Below are positions 9,722 to 21,364 of a stretch of DNA of 64,000 bases, piece after piece. The position numbers and the translations under genes were made by a program. Numbering within the stretch: the first letter of the stretch is position 1; each line of letters begins with the position of its first letter. The notes below the pieces were generated by a model, which saw only the letters and a program-made list of their open reading frames with translations, ran no database searches and had not been told where the DNA came from. Source of the stretch: Loripinus fragilis (taxonomy: Eukaryota > Mollusca > Bivalvia > Lucinida > Lucinidae); contig OZ026518.1 of the NCBI GenBank assembly GCA_964019695.1, positions 69,761,254 to 69,825,253 of the forward strand, in the 5' to 3' direction.

Positions 9722-10926
9722 CACTGACCCAAAATGAAAACTTTACATAGTATTCAAAAGTATATATTTTGATAAATAATCAAGTTTCGGGGTTAATTTT
9801 TTCGGCCATCGAATTTTCAATGCCTTATCGATGTCTTTGAAAAAAATATTGGATGAAAATCAAAAATTGCATAATTTTTATGAATAATTCAGTTGAGAGG
9901 GGTCAAAATGAAAATTTCTAAAAACAAGTATTCCAGTCACACAGATTTTGGAAACAAGAAATTACTGACTGCGTGCTTTAAGTGATGTTAAAAAGATCAT
10001 CAGTAACCAGTGTGACCTCCATTGTTACGAATGCTTAGCAGAATACGTCACCTCATTGAATTTACGTAACGTTGTATGAGCACGTTAGGGATACGTATGT
10101 AATGCTAACAGAGGTGCATATTGGAGTCATTTAGCGCATCCATTTGATGATTGGACATGACCATCGGACCCAATTCATCCTATACGTGTTCTATGGGGTT
10201 CATGACCGTGGAAAGAGCAGGCCAAGGCAAGTTGTTGACGTTATTTTTAGCATGGAATTGTGTGGTTATTTACGTGTTGTGTGAGGCCTTGTATTGTTAT
10301 GCTGGAAAATGCCAGGTCCGTTATTTTCCACGAAATGACTAATTATTTTATGTGCATGAACGCCATAAAGACGAGCAATAATTGTTGCCGTTTAAAACGA
10401 TTACGTGGGTGAGTTAACGTGTTAACGCGATAAGAACGTAACGTCGTCACACGTGCGTGACCAGGTCTTGCACGAGCTTTGACATACCCAGTTCTGTTGT
10501 ACCGGTTCATAAAATAATGAATAGTCTGTCTAGAGCAGCCAAAAATGATGCGAGCTATTATTTACCGTAGACCCCGCCTTGAGCACGCTAAAATATTGGT
10601 TTCTTTGATCTTTTGAAAGACGTACCGTCGCTAAATGGAAGCATTTTGTAACAATAAATTGTTTTTTATTACCAGTACTCAGCTACAAATGTTTTCTTGT
10701 CAGTTTTTAAGTTGTGAATGAACCGCCTGTTCCTCAGCACGTGCAAGGTAAGGCTCACGTTTTTCAGGCGTTGACGCTTGAATAGACCTGGGATTTGAAT
10801 AAAAGTTGCATGATCGTTATCTGCGACGAAGTCTTGATAAGTATGCGTAAATCTTACAACGACATGTATACTAACATAACACTTATTCGAATATATAAAG
10901 TGTAAAGTTTTCATTTTGGGTCAGTT
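9722..10926 (-). mobile_element. Tc1-like transposon remnant with TIRs and TA duplication
   Basis: TIRs CACTGACCCAAAATGAAAAC (9722) and its inverse ending TTTTGGGTCAGTT (10926) are bordered by TA on both sides (9720-9721 and 10927-10928). Length is 1,205 bp, shorter than the usual 1.3-1.7 kb of Tc1 elements, which fits the internal deletion seen in its transposase. It is inserted in the P-family repeat. Confidence 0.92.
10003..10615 (-). pseudogene. Tc1-type DDE transposase, decayed
   Basis: Translating the minus strand in shifting frames gives the expected order: an HTH-like segment CSRQTIHYFMNRYNRTG, then ARPGHARVTT and LTHPRNRFKTA (N-terminal paired-like domain), then the C-terminal half with NNTRPHT, NVNNLPWPA, MNPIEHV, DELG and a final NGGHTGY. 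The middle of the catalytic domain, including the first Asp, is deleted. The second catalytic Asp of the family motif HDNARPH is Asn here (AAC for GAC), and the Trp of WDEL is a TAG stop. The protein would have bound the TIRs and cut and pasted the element in the nucleus. It is certainly inactive. Confidence 0.88.
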
Positions 10927-11047
10927 TAGTTCGATCCATTTATATCGACCCGTTTAAATTGTAACAGAAATTCATTCTGAGATTTTATTCTGTAGGTCTA
11001 GATCTGATACAGTGCAATAGAATATAAGATGGCATTAATGGCAAAAC

Positions 11048-11081
<34 letters not shown>
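11048..11081. repeat. (TATC)n microsatellite
   Basis: About eight perfect TATC units at the end of the P-family copy; matching GATA tracts occur in the other P copies. Confidence 0.97.
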
Positions 11082-11084
11082 GGA

Positions 11085-12030
11085 GGTTATATTTATGTCA
11101 GCCTGTCAGTCAGTTTTAATGCTGATTTCAAACGTCACACCCACTGCCATATAAATTTCTTGGGTTTATCTACCTTTCTGTTAGCTTAATGTATTTTCTA
11201 CCGTCTACCCCATATCTACAACCCCCAACCCGCCTACAAAAAAAGCTTGAGTTTATTCACCTGTCGGTCTGTCTGTCCGCCTGTCTGTCTGTCTTTCCGC
11301 CTGTCAGTCTGTGTGTTTTTCTGTCTGTATAAGAATACAAGTAAGTATTACAGGGAAATTCCATAATCACTATGATGACGGGACACTGTACACAGACAGT
11401 CACGCGACAGCAAGAAAGCATTCAAAGTTAATCAGTCAGTTTTCTGGCTCTTTTCCTCAGCAAAATGGCTGCAAAACTACACGTATAAAATCACTGCGAA
11501 CTTCACCACAGAATTAGAAGACAATACACTATGAGAGCAACAAGGAATAATGAATTAACAACAACATAATCAATGCCTTAGAACGGACAGTGGTCGAAAT
11601 CACCAGGGAGGGGCTCTTCACCCTAGATTCTGCTATTGTACATAAAGCTGTTTTCCGTTGCCTACCCTATACCCACCTACCACCCTATAAATTTCTTGGG
11701 GTTATCTACATGTCTGTCTGTCTGTCTGTCTAATGTGGTGGTGTGAACAGACAATCGTTATATTGCAAGGCTATATGTGTACTTATATACTATTTTTATT
11801 CATTTGACTTTTATTTTGGCCCTTTTACTTAATCTTTTGTGTTTTGCCTTTTGTGTTTTAAATTTTGTCTTCAGAAAGGTTTCTTTCCTTTATTGTCTTT
11901 TGCCTTTTGCGTTTTAACTTTCAGCTTTTTACTTTTGTCTGTTGTGTTTAAATTTTGTATATTGTATTTTGGGTTTTCTAATGCTAGTTCTATGCTAAAA
12001 AGGCATCCCAGTACCCCTTCAAATTTTGGC
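11085..12030. repeat. CTGT-rich region with a duplicated segment
   Basis: Pyrimidine-rich (CTGT)n-like tracts occur at about 11262-11330 and 11707-11730. ATAAATTTCTTGGGTTTATC (about 11151) recurs as ATAAATTTCTTGGGGTTATC (about 11688), each followed by a CTGTCTGT tract, so part of this region is an old duplication. No ORF here looks coding. Confidence 0.6.
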
Positions 12031-12470
12031 AGCAGACAAACATACAGACAGACATACAGACAATTGATAGCGTATCGGATATGGGAAAGTGGCGGAAATA
12101 GATTGACAGATAGATACTTTTTGCATTTAATGCCATCTAATGTTCGATTGCACTTAATTCGACCTACAGAATAAATAAATTGAGACTATTAAAATGAGTC
12201 AAACTGTCGTGTGCAGAATTGTCATAGATCTATTTGAATACTTTCACAGATAGCGTGATTTAACGGAAAACCTACAGTAGACATTTTGAACTGAGATATT
12301 TACCAGCTGCATCGATTTCAAATGTAAAAAAAAAGTTGCACAGGATGCATTAAAATACTTGTACTTTTGTCTTTCTTACCTTTTTTATTTCAATCTTGGT
12401 TCTACCCCTATGAATTGTGTTGTTTAAAATGGTGTACAACATCATACACAAAACATACATATGTATGCAA
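12030..12470 (+). mobile_element. P-family repeat, copy 2 (partial)
   Basis: Begins with a degenerate GACA/GATA tract, then GCATTTAATGCCATCTAATG, GATTGCACTTAATTCGACCT and ACCAGCTGCATCGATTTCAA. Same order as the copy at 18940-19650. It fades after about 12470. Confidence 0.7.
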
Positions 12471-12904
12471 ATTCATATATGAGCCACGTCAAAAAAAAAC
12501 TGCATTTTGAAATGTGAGAACAAAAAGACACTGATTAGACGTGTCCTAACATACTGGTCAACACAATTTTTAAAGTTTAATATCTTATTTCAATATTCTA
12601 ACACACCTCGCCTATAAAGCCAAGGTTTAAAAAAACGTGATATATTAAACAATTATTCACAGCTTTGAGAGCACTAGTTGACGTCATTTGTTACTGCAAA
12701 ATGACGTCAGTCATGGCGTTAGACGGTGTAACGTTGTTTTTACGCTGGAAAGACGTAACTTATACATGTAGATATATACGACACAATCCAAATATTGGCG
12801 GGATTTCCTCAGTGCAATAGCGGAAAATTGTAAGAAGCTGAAGAGTGCAAATGTATTTTCGTCGTTTATTGTATGTTAAATCGAAATAGATCAGCTCTAT
12901 TGCG
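12471..12904. other. No gene seen
   Basis: AT-rich sequence with a few GACGTCA motifs at 12678-12710. No supported feature. Confidence 0.4.
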
Positions 12905-13035
12905 TGAATTGTTGAGTAATAATTCACTGTTTGTCGGTCAGTTGTACTAAGATAGATCACTCGTGCTGTGCGCTCATGATTTGATCTTCTTTACAACTGA
13001 CCTCCAAACAGTAAATTATTACTCAACAATTTACT
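12905..13035. repeat. Hairpin with about 40-bp arms
   Basis: AATTGTTGAGTAATAATTCA...GTCAGTTGTA (12907-12948) is complementary to TACAACTGACCTCCAAACAG...ACTCAACAATT (12991-13031). Confidence 0.8.
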
Positions 13036-13044
13036 GCTATAGTC

Positions 13045-14398
13045 CGTACAGAAATTCAGTGAACAACGTTTTTCTTTTTTAAAATGTCTTTAATGATAAA
13101 ATTTTGGACTAAAATTTTGCACATACATATTATAAAACACCGCCTAATATACAATTGCATATTTGACTATTTATGATAGGAAAATAAGTCTGGAATCTCT
13201 TGTAAAATAAAATAACTTAGTCGTTTATGATTTAGAAAACTCTTCATTTTCCCCCAATGTATTTCATATGGGTAACACGTGGTTTATACAGTTCAATGAA
13301 TACCATGTTTACTTTCGTATATCGGGTTGTATTATATAGAAAACAGTCACCAGTAGGATAACTCTTGGTGTGTCTACATAGACACTGCAAATGCTTAGAA
13401 GAGCTTGCGAAATTTACAATTATGTCTGAGTTATCATATTTCTCGTGTTTTCTAAGCGTCCGTGGATAGCAATTGGACCGTGACTGCGAAAACCTGTCTT
13501 CGGTGATTTGTAACAATAAAGGCGCAGACCAGCCTGCGCATCCACGCAGTCTCATCAGCACTTTTGTTGTCTGCTTTTTTAGATAAATCATATCTACACT
13601 TGCTATGAGAGAAATTTCAATTTCTAGCTAGCCTGTTTTATCCGAAGAGACTGGTATAAAACTCGCTTTGTCGGAAACCCAGAAGACATGTTTTCCCGAG
13701 TCGTGACCTGTGTTGCTTGTTCGACAGCTCTAGGACACATATTACAAGTGCAACAGATAAAAATATTAAAAAAATGATGAGAAGGCTGTTCATCAGATAT
13801 ATTAACGGGAGTCACATTATTTGATTGGGCTCTGCATCGTCTAATACACAAGTCATTCGTAACTACGGCCCACAGAGCCAGGGAACAGCGGGGACTTTGA
13901 TTTCCTGGCTGCGGGTCCCTGGTATGACCCTGTACTAACAGCGCATTTGCCAGGCTGGGGAGTGGTTACAAATGACTGGTGAGCATAATATTTTTCGCCT
14001 TTATGCACTAGTCATTTGTGACCACGCACAAGCCCAGAGGAATGTCGAGGACAGTGGCTTTGTGTCTGCAGTTCCCCATAGTAGCCACCACACTGAGGGG
14101 ATAGCTAGCTGGCAAAACCACGACAGTTCTCCCCCGCAGTCTGTTATTATACTGCACTGTCATGTTTATCTAGGTCTATCAACACAAAGGTGCATTTAGG
14201 GTAAATTAAAAATGCAGATGTTCAAATGAGAACAAATTCCATCATATCACAGCCCATTTGACAATACATTTTGTAACGAAAAAAAATATCACCAATTAGG
14301 CGGTATATAGATGCATTAAATTTTGATGGTCATTGTGCGATCAGTCCGCACATAACGAAATAAACGCAAAAAAGCGTTGTTCACTGAATTCCTGTACG
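13045..14398. mobile_element. 1.35-kb TIR element
   Basis: CGTACAGAAATTCAGTGAAC at 13045 and the inverse of CGTACAGGAATTCAGTGAAC ending at 14398 form 24-bp TIRs with one mismatch, continuing as AACG then a T- or A-rich run. No target-site duplication was recognised. The interior contains a nested palindromic repeat (13847-14040). Superfamily unknown. Confidence 0.8.
13847..14040. repeat. AGTCATTTGTAACCACG palindromic repeat nested in the TIR element
   Basis: AAGTCATTCGTAACTACGGC (13848), GAGTGGTTACAAATGACTGG (13956) and CTAGTCATTTGTGACCACGC (14008) alternate in orientation. This gives a hairpin centred near 13995 plus an extra outer arm. I recognise the motif as a common bivalve repeat. Confidence 0.75.
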
Positions 14399-15940
14399 CA
14401 CAAAAGAGTTGATCTATTTTAATCATAGCAAGTTTTTGAAGCTAAGAAGGTCAATTCGAGCCCAACATAGAAAGTTGGAAAATTCGAAATTAGAAAACGA
14501 GATATCTAGCGATTAGGCTAATTGTCACTGTTTCAATGCTTTATCAGTTTCCCAGTTGAAGCACAACTGATCTGCGCATTTGTTTTCTGTATGTGTAATT
14601 CACCAATTCAGTTTTTATCGGACATCTCTTTGATCAGTTCTTTTTATATATATACATAAACATTTATTTGTCTATAGCTACACAGCCAAGTTTGTGTTTG
14701 ACCTGTTAGATGTCCGCAAAACCAGGTTTTCTTACGACGAGGCCCATATGTCAAAGATTATACAATGCGACTACTCATATTTGGGGTGAAAACTACTGGT
14801 CCCAATTTACACAATATTCTTTTATTTTACAAGAATAACAAAATTAATGCAGGTACACTGAACGACTAACGAAACCTGGCACTAACGACTGAGGAAACCT
14901 GACACTTTTCATTTGTCTCTAACTTGTAAAGAACAAGTCCTAAGGCAAAAAGTAAGAGTTTATTTTAATAAAAGAGCATCAAATGTGATTTTTATTTTAA
15001 TGCATACCACCATCTAACTGCCGCAAAGTATCTGCTCGACATGTTGAACTGGCTAGCACATTAAACCAGTGAACTTGACCTATATTTTACAAGCTCCAAT
15101 GGCTAGTATTTTTATAACTCTCATCAACTATAATGCTTAACACTATCAAACATAAGGCATAAGGCATCCCCTCAACATCTTGCGTCAGCACACATCTTAA
15201 TCTGATGACTTCGACTTAAATTTCAAGCTCCATTGACATTGTCATTTTTATGTTAACCTTCAGGATCTCGTTAAATATAGTGTCTACAACCACCAAAGCG
15301 TGCATAAGGCATCTCCTCAAAAGCCTGTGTTGGTTCAGAGACATTGACCTAAACTGTAACAAAGTTCTAATTGGTCAACACCTTGGCCCCTGACCTAAAT
15401 CATATGCTTTATCAAGAAAGGCCCAATGACTTTGTCTCTCTTCCCCCAGCGGATGCAGCACCAACTTGCATGGAAGTCTTGTTCTTTGTCAAAACACCCC
15501 CGTTTCATGTATGCTTATTAATTTGTTGTGGCTGTGTAGCCAAAGTACATCGCGTCATAGTCAGAATGTAAAAACATTTCTGCCAATCCATCTATTATTT
15601 TCTTAATTTAAATTGAAATCACACGTTCATCTCATTAAAATTTCAAGTAATGTAGATTGAACCTTGAATAAATCTGTATTAGCTTAATTCAGAATGAAGA
15701 TTTCATACATCTAAATAAACTAAATATTTACTTACTTGGAAATTAAGCAAAGCAATGTCAGGAACGGGTACAATTAGTTTCTAAACCCTACCCATAAAAC
15801 CACAAGGTAAAAGAGTCACAACGAGATTGATTGGAGTAAACAGATGACATATAATGAACCAAGTAAGCAGATATTTTCCAAACAGGTGGTGACTCTGAAT
15901 TAGAACGTAACTGAATAAAAATACAGCTTAAATAGGACAA
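14399..15940. other. No gene seen
   Basis: About 1.5 kb of AT-rich DNA without recognisable coding potential. Segments at 15000-15460 have a loose repeated style (CTTGACCTA..., GGCATAAGGCATC...) similar to the tandem-structured molluscan families elsewhere, but I cannot define a unit. Confidence 0.35.
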
Positions 15941-16449
15941 TTAAATGATAACACAGAACAGCAAGTAACCACAACAAAGCATCAACTTGGAACGGTCAGT
16001 AATGCGTTACCAGTTGATTTAAGTTAACTTTACGAGAGTTTAGTCCCAATCCTCACTTTCGGTGTGGTTCTAAAACATGCATTTGAATGGACCACGTGGA
16101 GGTTTCCAACTCATCAATAATTCAACAGAGACAACAAAGGAATCATAGGTAAAACCATGGTAGTTCAAGGATGAAGAGTTAACAGAAACAACGCTTACTC
16201 TGAAATTTCACATCGCCACTGGAACACTGGAGGGAATGAAAGCCAAAAGTTGAATCCTGGTGAGCCAACACATAGAGTACGTGTAACGGTTAATTTGTGC
16301 GACAACTACGTTTGTATTGCTAATTTCATATGTTAAGTAAATACAAGTTTTTTTAAAATAAAACTAATTAGAATTACATTTCGTTGCTCTTCTATGGATG
16401 ATGTAAAAGCTTCAATGCTTCATGCGTCTGACATGTGTATGCAATGCAA

Positions 16450-16985
16450 AGTAGTGAAGGAGGCAAAGTTCTGGATTGGATACAATCAATTACCACACCC
16501 GGGCGTGGATACCATATGGGAACGTGACAAATACACAAAAACATTAAATAGAGGAGAGCCAAGTAGTCAGCCATTTCCTAGCAGGTGACCACAAGGCTGC
16601 ATGACACAGACAAGACAATATAGCAAAGAAAAACACATAAAAAGATCCACAAAAGAAATGCCACCTTGGAATGGTCAGTAAGAAAATTACCTGAATGCTT
16701 AAACTAGTTTCACGGTACCAACCTCACCCTTCATTCTGATGTGGATCAAGACACATAATTTATATGTTTGGTTCGCATGAAAGATCCCTAACTTATCCAT
16801 GACTCGTCTCCAAGTACATATGAATCAAGATACAAAAAGGAGATAAAACAAAGATAAGGACTCAACAGAACATACAACTGAATACCGTAGCAAAAGAAAT
16901 CAAACAGTTATACCCTTGCGGGCCTGACAGCAGACACAGCATCAGGCCCAAACCCTCTCATTTATAGATAAGGCTTTAATTTTGA
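16450..16985 (-). mobile_element. Retroelement 3' end, minus strand copy
   Basis: Read on the minus strand this follows the 3' region downstream of the reverse transcriptase at 36107. Shared landmarks are GGGCCTGATGC, CCGGTATTCAG analogues, TTTCATGCGAACCAAACAT, a TTGATCCACATC stretch, GGGTGAGGTTGG, GGTATCCACGCCCGGGTGTG and TTGATTGTATCC. No coding part is present. A weaker third copy may sit at about 15950-16080. Confidence 0.7.
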
Positions 16986-17469
16986 ACCGTTAAAGCAAAT
17001 CTCTTAATTTCCTACCACCACTGTCATCATATTAAGGAAATCTTCTGCAGGTGAAATTAGTTACTAAAACTTGTGTTCACTGGTAAATGTATATAAAGCA
17101 AAACGTGAGTGTTTCAGAGTTTTTCAGTAGGTCTTTAAGTCCGAAGAACAAATTCACTGACGTTTCAAAATCAGTTCTTGGGGTTTATAAGGCTCAGTAT
17201 TGCCAGAAATTCATTCATTTAAACACGTCTTCTTATTATACATTTCTTAACATTTACATCAACTTGATCTACCAGTGTTCCAAGCTCTATGTGACCATTG
17301 AGTGTAGTATATCAGGCTATCCTTCTTGTATATCAACATTTTCTCTGCGCTCTAATTGAATTGGGATTCCAGTGTTACACAAGCTAAGAAGCCACCATGT
17401 GAGCTAAACACTCTTTGTGTTTTGACAACGGCAGTAACTAGGGTACATATTTGCCCAGTAAAATATATC

Positions 17470-17770
17470 TAAGTAAGAATGACGACAAAGATTCGGAAAC
17501 GATACAATCAAGTACCACATCTGACTCAGGATACCACATGGGAAAGTGACAGGAACACAATTAAACATCACAGCCCTTTCCCAGCAGGTGACCACGCGAC
17601 AGCAATAAACAGACGCGAAAACATGACAAACACAAGACATAAATAACACAAATGATCCACAAAAGTACCGCCTTGGAAACGTCAGTAAAATATTTTACTC
17701 GAGCGCTTAAACCAGTTTCACAGCGCCAACCTCACCCTTAGTTCAGATGTGGATCAAGACACATTGATGT
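17470..17770 (-). mobile_element. Retroelement 3' end, second minus strand copy
   Basis: Same landmarks on the minus strand: TTGATCCACATCTGAAC, GGGTGAGGTTGGCGC, GTAAAATATTTTACTGACG, GGTATCCTGAGTCAGATG and GGTACTTGATTGTATCG. It abuts another repeat (17780-18080) in the opposite orientation. Confidence 0.75.
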
Positions 17771-17779
17771 ATCCACCCC

Positions 17780-18080
17780 CAGTGCCAGTACCCCCAGTAG
17801 CCTCGGCTGCTGTCTGTTCTGAGGTGGTGATTCTGTTGTTGATGATTCATTGTTTGTTGTTGCTCCCATTGTGTTGGGTCTGTCTTTTATAGTTTACTTT
17901 TTATTGTCCCTTCTAGTTTGTTGTCATCTTGCTGAGGTATAGAGAGCTGGTTGCTTTACTTTAATTATGTTGTCGTGTGGCTGTCAGTGTTCTTTGTATC
18001 TTCCCCTCTGGTGTCATGGGTTAGACTTGTGGCATATGCTTGTAGCATTTCTTGGCCATACTCATCTGTTTTGGGCGCTT
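17780..18080 (+). repeat. Dispersed repeat shared with 63630-63890
   Basis: The two copies share, in order, TTGTTTGTTGTTGCTCCCAT, GTCTGT, CATCTTG, GAGAGCTGGT and TCTGGTGTC-type motifs with many substitutions. It resembles the untranslated 3' region of a retroelement; the family was not identified. Confidence 0.55.
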
Positions 18081-18176
18081 CTATCTAGTTCTACTTAATT
18101 AGATCAATAAAACAGAGTCGGGCACATTCAACATAAAATGGGGTTTACTTAGTGTCTTAAAATTATCCTGTATCTC

Positions 18177-18458
18177 TCAGGTCTTTAAAAAGCGTATCAA
18201 GCAATGTAATCTCTGGCGCCTCAGCGTTTCCATTCGCTGATTGGAAACACAGTTTCCGTACATGAAGGTTTCAAATCCAACAACTAAGTCTGCAGCTGTG
18301 TGTCTAAAAATGGTTGCATAATCACAATTTCTTGTGTCTAGGTCACAACGTAGATCATCTGGTGCTATCAAGAATAGTTCGGAACATCTAAATATGAGAT
18401 GGGTTCTGAGTGCTGAAATCGATGTCGTGATTTTGTTTTTTGTTTGTTTAGGATACAT
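18177..18458 (-). CDS. Orphan 93-codon frame, possible exon
   Basis: Not recognised. The frame begins MYPKQTKNKITTS and continues with acidic, cysteine-bearing segments such as APDDLRCDLDTRNCDYATI, ending HCLIRFLKT. A TTTCAG acceptor-like signal lies inside it (about 18419-18426 on the minus strand), so a 230-nt exon is conceivable. There is no partner exon, domain or transmembrane segment to support it. Chance is the main alternative. Confidence 0.2.
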   Translation of the reverse strand: MYPKQTKNKITTSISALRTHLIFRCSELFLIAPDDLRCDLDTRNCDYATIFRHTAADLVVGFETFMYGNCVSNQRMETLRRQRLHCLIRFLKT

Positions 18459-18939
18459 ATTAATTCTCGTCTACATAAAGTAAATCAATGAGCACAAACT
18501 TAATCATTCGTCAAAATATACCAGGATTAATTGTACTCTAGATTGGCCATTGATTTAAAGAAGGTATGATGAAACAAAATTAACAACTCCACACTGTTTA
18601 GCAAGATGACCACATTAATCTTGCAGAGACATGATTCAACCTGAAAATAAAAACGATAAATTATGAATATCATTAATATTATTAATAGTAAAACATCTTC
18701 GGATGCACAAAAATATGTTTTTTTGTGCGTTATGTTTTGCTGACTGGTTTCACATTATATACATGTATTAAAACAACTATTAAAGTTGTTTTTTTAGAAA
18801 AAAAAATGATTTGATATCAGTTTAACTACGAAATTTTAAGGTTAAGGTACAATTATTGCATTTTATGGTAAAAACAAAAATCTCCAGTAGAACACACTGC
18901 GCTCACAAACATTGATCGAGTACAATTCAGTTATTTCAC

Positions 18940-19034
18940 GACCCGCAGACAGACAGAAAGACAGATATACTCATAGATAGAGAGATATATATATGGATGG
19001 ATAGATAGATACATACAGTAACTAAACATGTATT

Positions 19035-19089
<55 letters not shown>

Positions 19090-19114
19090 GTAGGTAGGTA
19101 GGTAGGTAGGTAGG

Positions 19115-19173
<59 letters not shown>

Positions 19174-19650
19174 AATTTGCCTTTCATGTTGTCTCATTTT
19201 CGATTGCACTGCATCGGACCTACAAAATAAAATCATTGAATAAACTTCAGTTACAATTTAAATTGGTCAAAGTATTATAAGGGACCAAATTGTCTCGTAT
19301 TGAATTGTCCTGGATCTATTTGAATGCTTTCACAGAGAGAGAACCCACTTTGTAGCATGACCTGTATATTTTTGACTTTGTGATAGTTACCAGCTGCATG
19401 GATTTCAAACGTAAAAACCCCACTAACATTACATGTACAATGAATGCATTAAAATACTTACAACTTCGTTTTCGCTCGTCATTTCGTCTATATCTTGTCT
19501 TTACCTCGTGAAATGCGCCGTTTAAAATGAACAACATCGTACACAAAACACAAAACAAGAAACTCAAAATATGAAAGTAAAAAGTTAAAACACCGAAATC
19601 AAAACGCCATAGCACAAAACACAATGTCACATATAGGCTTCCGTAGATTC
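18940..19650 (+). mobile_element. P-family repeat, copy 3 (most complete)
   Basis: Consists of a long GATA-type tract, then TTTTCGATTGCACTGCATCG, GACCTACAAAATAAAATC, TGGATCTATTTGAATGCTTT, ACCAGCTGCATGGATTTCAA, GCGCCGTTTAAAATGAACAA and CACATATAGGCTTCCGTAG. It serves as the uninterrupted reference for the copy split by Tc1 at 9722. Confidence 0.8.
19034..19172. repeat. Compound (GATA)n-(GGTA)n microsatellite
   Basis: Perfect GATA/TAGA units flank a central block of TAGG units at about 19087-19117. Confidence 0.98.
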
Positions 19651-19849
19651 ATAGAGTTTATTAATCGTTCCATTTGAAATATGGGATTTATAAACCGAGG
19701 GAGTTGGTAAATCCGATAAAGAAACGAGTGCGCTTGCGCTTTAATAAACTGTATATTACATGTTTTCTGCTTGAACTGCTTGATCAAATCAAGAAAATAC
19801 TTCGGTATGTGATGTGGTAAAACTAGTGGGATCATGACAGGTCTAACTA

Positions 19850-19970
19850 TAACACGAGTAGTGATGTATTACTCATTGAGACGATTCTTTTGAGTACCCA
19901 CAACATAGGTTTTGGATGAGAAATAAAGAAAATCGTTTTCCAATACACACTCTTATCTGGAGGCTTACTC
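19850..19970 (+). repeat. Palindromic dispersed element, copy 3
   Basis: ATTGAGACGATTCTTTTGAG, TACCCACAACATAGGTTTTG, GATGAGAAATAAAG and the outer end ACACTCTTATCTGGAGGCTT. The left arm is truncated. Confidence 0.8.
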
Positions 19971-20450
19971 ATCTGTTTGAAATGCCCTTCATCTGTTTTT
20001 TTTTTTTTTTTCAGACATAATATGCTGGAAATCACATGCCGACATCAGACAACACCTGGGAGCTGCAGAGTTGAGAGCCAAGTTAAGATAAAAAATTATG
20101 AGCATATATGAAATAAAATGCTTTGTTATGCAGTAATATGTCACACGGACCAAAGAGGGGGTCTAGGGTTTGTAACAGTTAAACCCCCTGTATCTGTCTG
20201 GAGATGAGACTGGGTGAACGCACTCCCTTGACTAAATTTGGGGAATTAACCCAAAATAGGCAGCACCCAGAACTCACTCCAGAAACTTAGAATAATGATT
20301 TGGAATGTCTCAATGTCTCTCCCCTTTCAGTACCCTGTGACGCAGTTCTTAAGTACTAATTAGAATAAACACTCTGAGATGATTTGAATTTTCTATACTT
20401 TTAATAAATGAAAAAATGTTCCAAAAACGCGATGGATGCAGACTGTTGGA
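19971..20450. other. No gene seen
   Basis: AT-rich, with a poly-T run at 19997-20012. No supported feature. Confidence 0.4.
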
Positions 20451-20600
20451 TTCACTGTTCTTAGAGTTCTAAATTACCACTGATATTCATTCACTGCTCT
20501 TGAAGTTCTAAATTACCACTGATATTCATTCACTGCTCTTAAAGTTCTAAATTACCACTGATACTCCCTATTCACTGCTCTTATCAAGTTCTAGAATTTT
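20451..20600 (+). repeat. 39-bp tandem repeat, about 3.5 units
   Basis: TTCACTGCTCTTGAAGTTCT plus AAATTACCACTGATATTCA recurs with starts at 20451, 20490 and 20529, and at 20571 after a 3-bp insertion. Confidence 0.95.
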
Positions 20601-21022
20601 CCTGCTCCGGTAAATCAAAATTTTCAAAAGTTTGTACTTATTAAAACGCAAAATCACAAACAATAAAAAATTTCACTTTAATTCTCCTTAACCTCAATTG
20701 CCACCAGCATATAATTTTCCAAAAAATATATTCATCGATAAGCTAACCAAATTGAAGATTCCACCAATATTACACTAATCCTAAAATGCCCTGCTTTATT
20801 TTAAGTTCTAGGTCCTAAGTTCATATTCGATTAATTGAGCACATCATATTTCCAAAAACTGTCCTATAGGCTAAACAAAGATTTATAAGACCTAAACACA
20901 GTCATTCCCAATCCATAAACAGCCTTTATTTTCCCAATTTCAGGTATTTTAGCACTTATTTTCCCAATTTTATTAAAATATTTTCCCAAATGTGAAGGAA
21001 AAGGTAAATAAAATCACTGCTG
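20601..21022. other. No gene seen
   Basis: AT-rich, with TTTTCCCAATTT-type motifs repeated at about 20930-20990. Nothing else. Confidence 0.4.
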
Positions 21023-21160
21023 CAATGGAACATGGAAATTGGAACATGCAATGGAAAATGGAACGGGATATAGAATGGAACATGCAATGGAACATGGAAA
21101 TTGGAACATGTAATGGAAAATGGAATGGGATGTAGAATGGAACATGCAATTGAATGGAAC
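21023..21160 (+). repeat. 62-bp tandem repeat, about two units
   Basis: GCAATGGAACATGGAAATTG...AGAATGGAACAT occurs twice with three substitutions (21023 and 21085). Within the unit TGGAACATG is itself repeated. Confidence 0.92.
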
Positions 21161-21364
21161 TTGTTTTATTTTTTATAAAAGCCAAAACAGTTCTGTTCCC
21201 TGCAGCTGTGTGTGTTCCAATTGCAACAGAAATCTGGAACAGACCCATGGATATTATATGTTCCAACACATGGTACTTATTCATTCGGGGTAGTGCTAGA
21301 TTGTCTATTCCCATAAAAGTTGCGATAAAAACTCTACTAGGAAGTCATTAAATTATTTTGAATA

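Larger units (their letters stand above)
9330..11084 (-). mobile_element. Microsatellite-tailed dispersed repeat (P family), copy 1, split by a Tc1 element
   Basis: Read on the minus strand this runs from a (GATA)n tract (11081-11048) through CATTAATGCCATCTTATATT, a TTGCACTGTATCAGATCTAG segment and an AATTTAAACGGG segment, and continues after the Tc1 insertion with TTACCGGCTGCATCGACTTC and CACATATAGGCTTCCGTAA. The same order is uninterrupted in the copy at 18940-19650 and partial at 12030-12470. The composition recalls bivalve microsatellite-associated ('pearl'-type) elements; that assignment is inference. Confidence 0.75.

Noticed and set aside
13244..13591. 115-codon minus-strand ORF with RLRGCAGWSAPLL
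   Set aside because: The motif comes from a common bivalve repeat (GCGCATCCACGCAG-type) inside the TIR element, not from a conserved protein.
18931..19236. IYLSIYLS-type ORFs of about 100 codons on the minus strand
   Set aside because: They are translations of the GATA microsatellite.
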